5,141 nucleotides of DNA from Solirubrobacterales bacterium. Lineage in GTDB: Bacteria > Actinomycetota > Thermoleophilia > Solirubrobacterales > Solirubrobacteraceae. The translations under genes and the position numbers were made by a program. Shown here piece by piece: positions 5,044 to 5,141 of this stretch; the first letter of the stretch is position 1, and each line of letters opens with the position of its first letter. Below the pieces are notes generated by a model. The model was not told where the DNA came from. It did no database searches and saw nothing but the letters and a program-made list of their open reading frames with translations. The stretch spans positions 1 to 5,141 of the forward strand of contig JACRMD010000234.1 in NCBI GenBank assembly GCA_016215085.1, read 5' to 3'.

Positions 5044-5141
5044 TGGCACGCGTCCTGGCCTACACCTCGCCCGCCCGCGGGCACCTCTTCCCCGTCACCC
5101 CGATCCTCGACGAGCTCCGCGCGCGCGGGCACGAGATCGCG
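5043..5141 (+). CDS. Glycosyltransferase, GT1/UGT-like (MGT type), N-terminus only; partial at right edge
   Basis: Only 33 codons are visible. They read MARVLAYTSPARGHLFPVTP and then ILDELRARGHEIA, the first beta strand, glycine/histidine loop (ARGHLFP) and first helix of the GT-B fold in GT1 enzymes. The His after the Gly (His14) is at the position of the catalytic base in UGT-type transferases. Such enzymes move a sugar from a nucleotide sugar to a small lipophilic acceptor such as a macrolide, polyketide, flavonoid or sterol. The acceptor cannot be predicted from this piece. Co-translation with a TetR protein suggests induction by a compound that is then glycosylated, either for detoxification or as part of a pathway off the right edge. 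An epimerase or another GT-B protein is less likely given the motif. Confidence 0.82.
   Translation, partial: MARVLAYTSPARGHLFPVTPILDELRARGHEIA

Noticed and set aside
1..5141. Mobile element, CRISPR array, tRNA or defence system
   Set aside because: No transposase or integrase motif, no evenly spaced repeats beyond the single tandem pair, no tRNA-like cloverleaf, and even composition across all genes.

Overview
The window is very GC-rich throughout (clearly above 70% by eye, with G or C at nearly every third codon position). Gene style and content suggest a high-GC actinobacterium. The combination of an LtrA protein, a TetR-glycosyltransferase pair and a UspA/FAD-oxidoreductase pair would suit the Thermoleophilia (Solirubrobacter/Conexibacter-like), but this placement is inferred from style and not proven. 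There are no RNA genes, insertion sequences, CRISPR arrays or obvious signs of recent transfer, and the window is almost fully coding.

Layout. (1) Bases 1-1033, minus strand: the N-terminal 344 codons of an aminoglycoside-phosphotransferase-like kinase (COG2187 type), cut by the left edge. (2) Bases 1034-1152: a 119-bp divergent intergenic region with a tandem 12-bp repeat and GC-rich dyads but no TA dinucleotide, so no ordinary -10 box. (3) Bases 1153-3221, plus strand: a two-gene unit, a tandem-domain universal stress protein (302 aa) coupled by a 1-nt stop/start overlap to an FAD-dependent pyridine-nucleotide oxidoreductase of the sulfide:quinone-reductase/NDH-2 type (386 aa). (4) Bases 3266-4378, plus strand: a 370-aa LtrA-family membrane protein, apparently with its own promoter. 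(5) Bases 4447-5141, plus strand: a TetR regulator (198 aa) coupled by a 1-nt overlap to the start of a UGT-like (GT1) glycosyltransferase that runs off the right edge.

How the parts may work together. Usp, FAD oxidoreductase and the divergent APH-like kinase look like a stress or energy-limitation module; a comparable kinase/Usp neighbourhood is known in Mycobacterium tuberculosis (Rv2004c/Rv2005c, DosR regulon). The TetR-glycosyltransferase pair looks like a self-regulated unit: a 25-bp imperfect palindrome covers the putative -10 box and the start codon of tetR. Both ltrA and tetR have a TAGNNT box exactly 7 nt before ATG, the layout expected of leaderless transcripts. I see no clearly new defence or mobile system. 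The most informative signals are regulatory, plus an unusual C-terminal cysteine cluster in the oxidoreductase.
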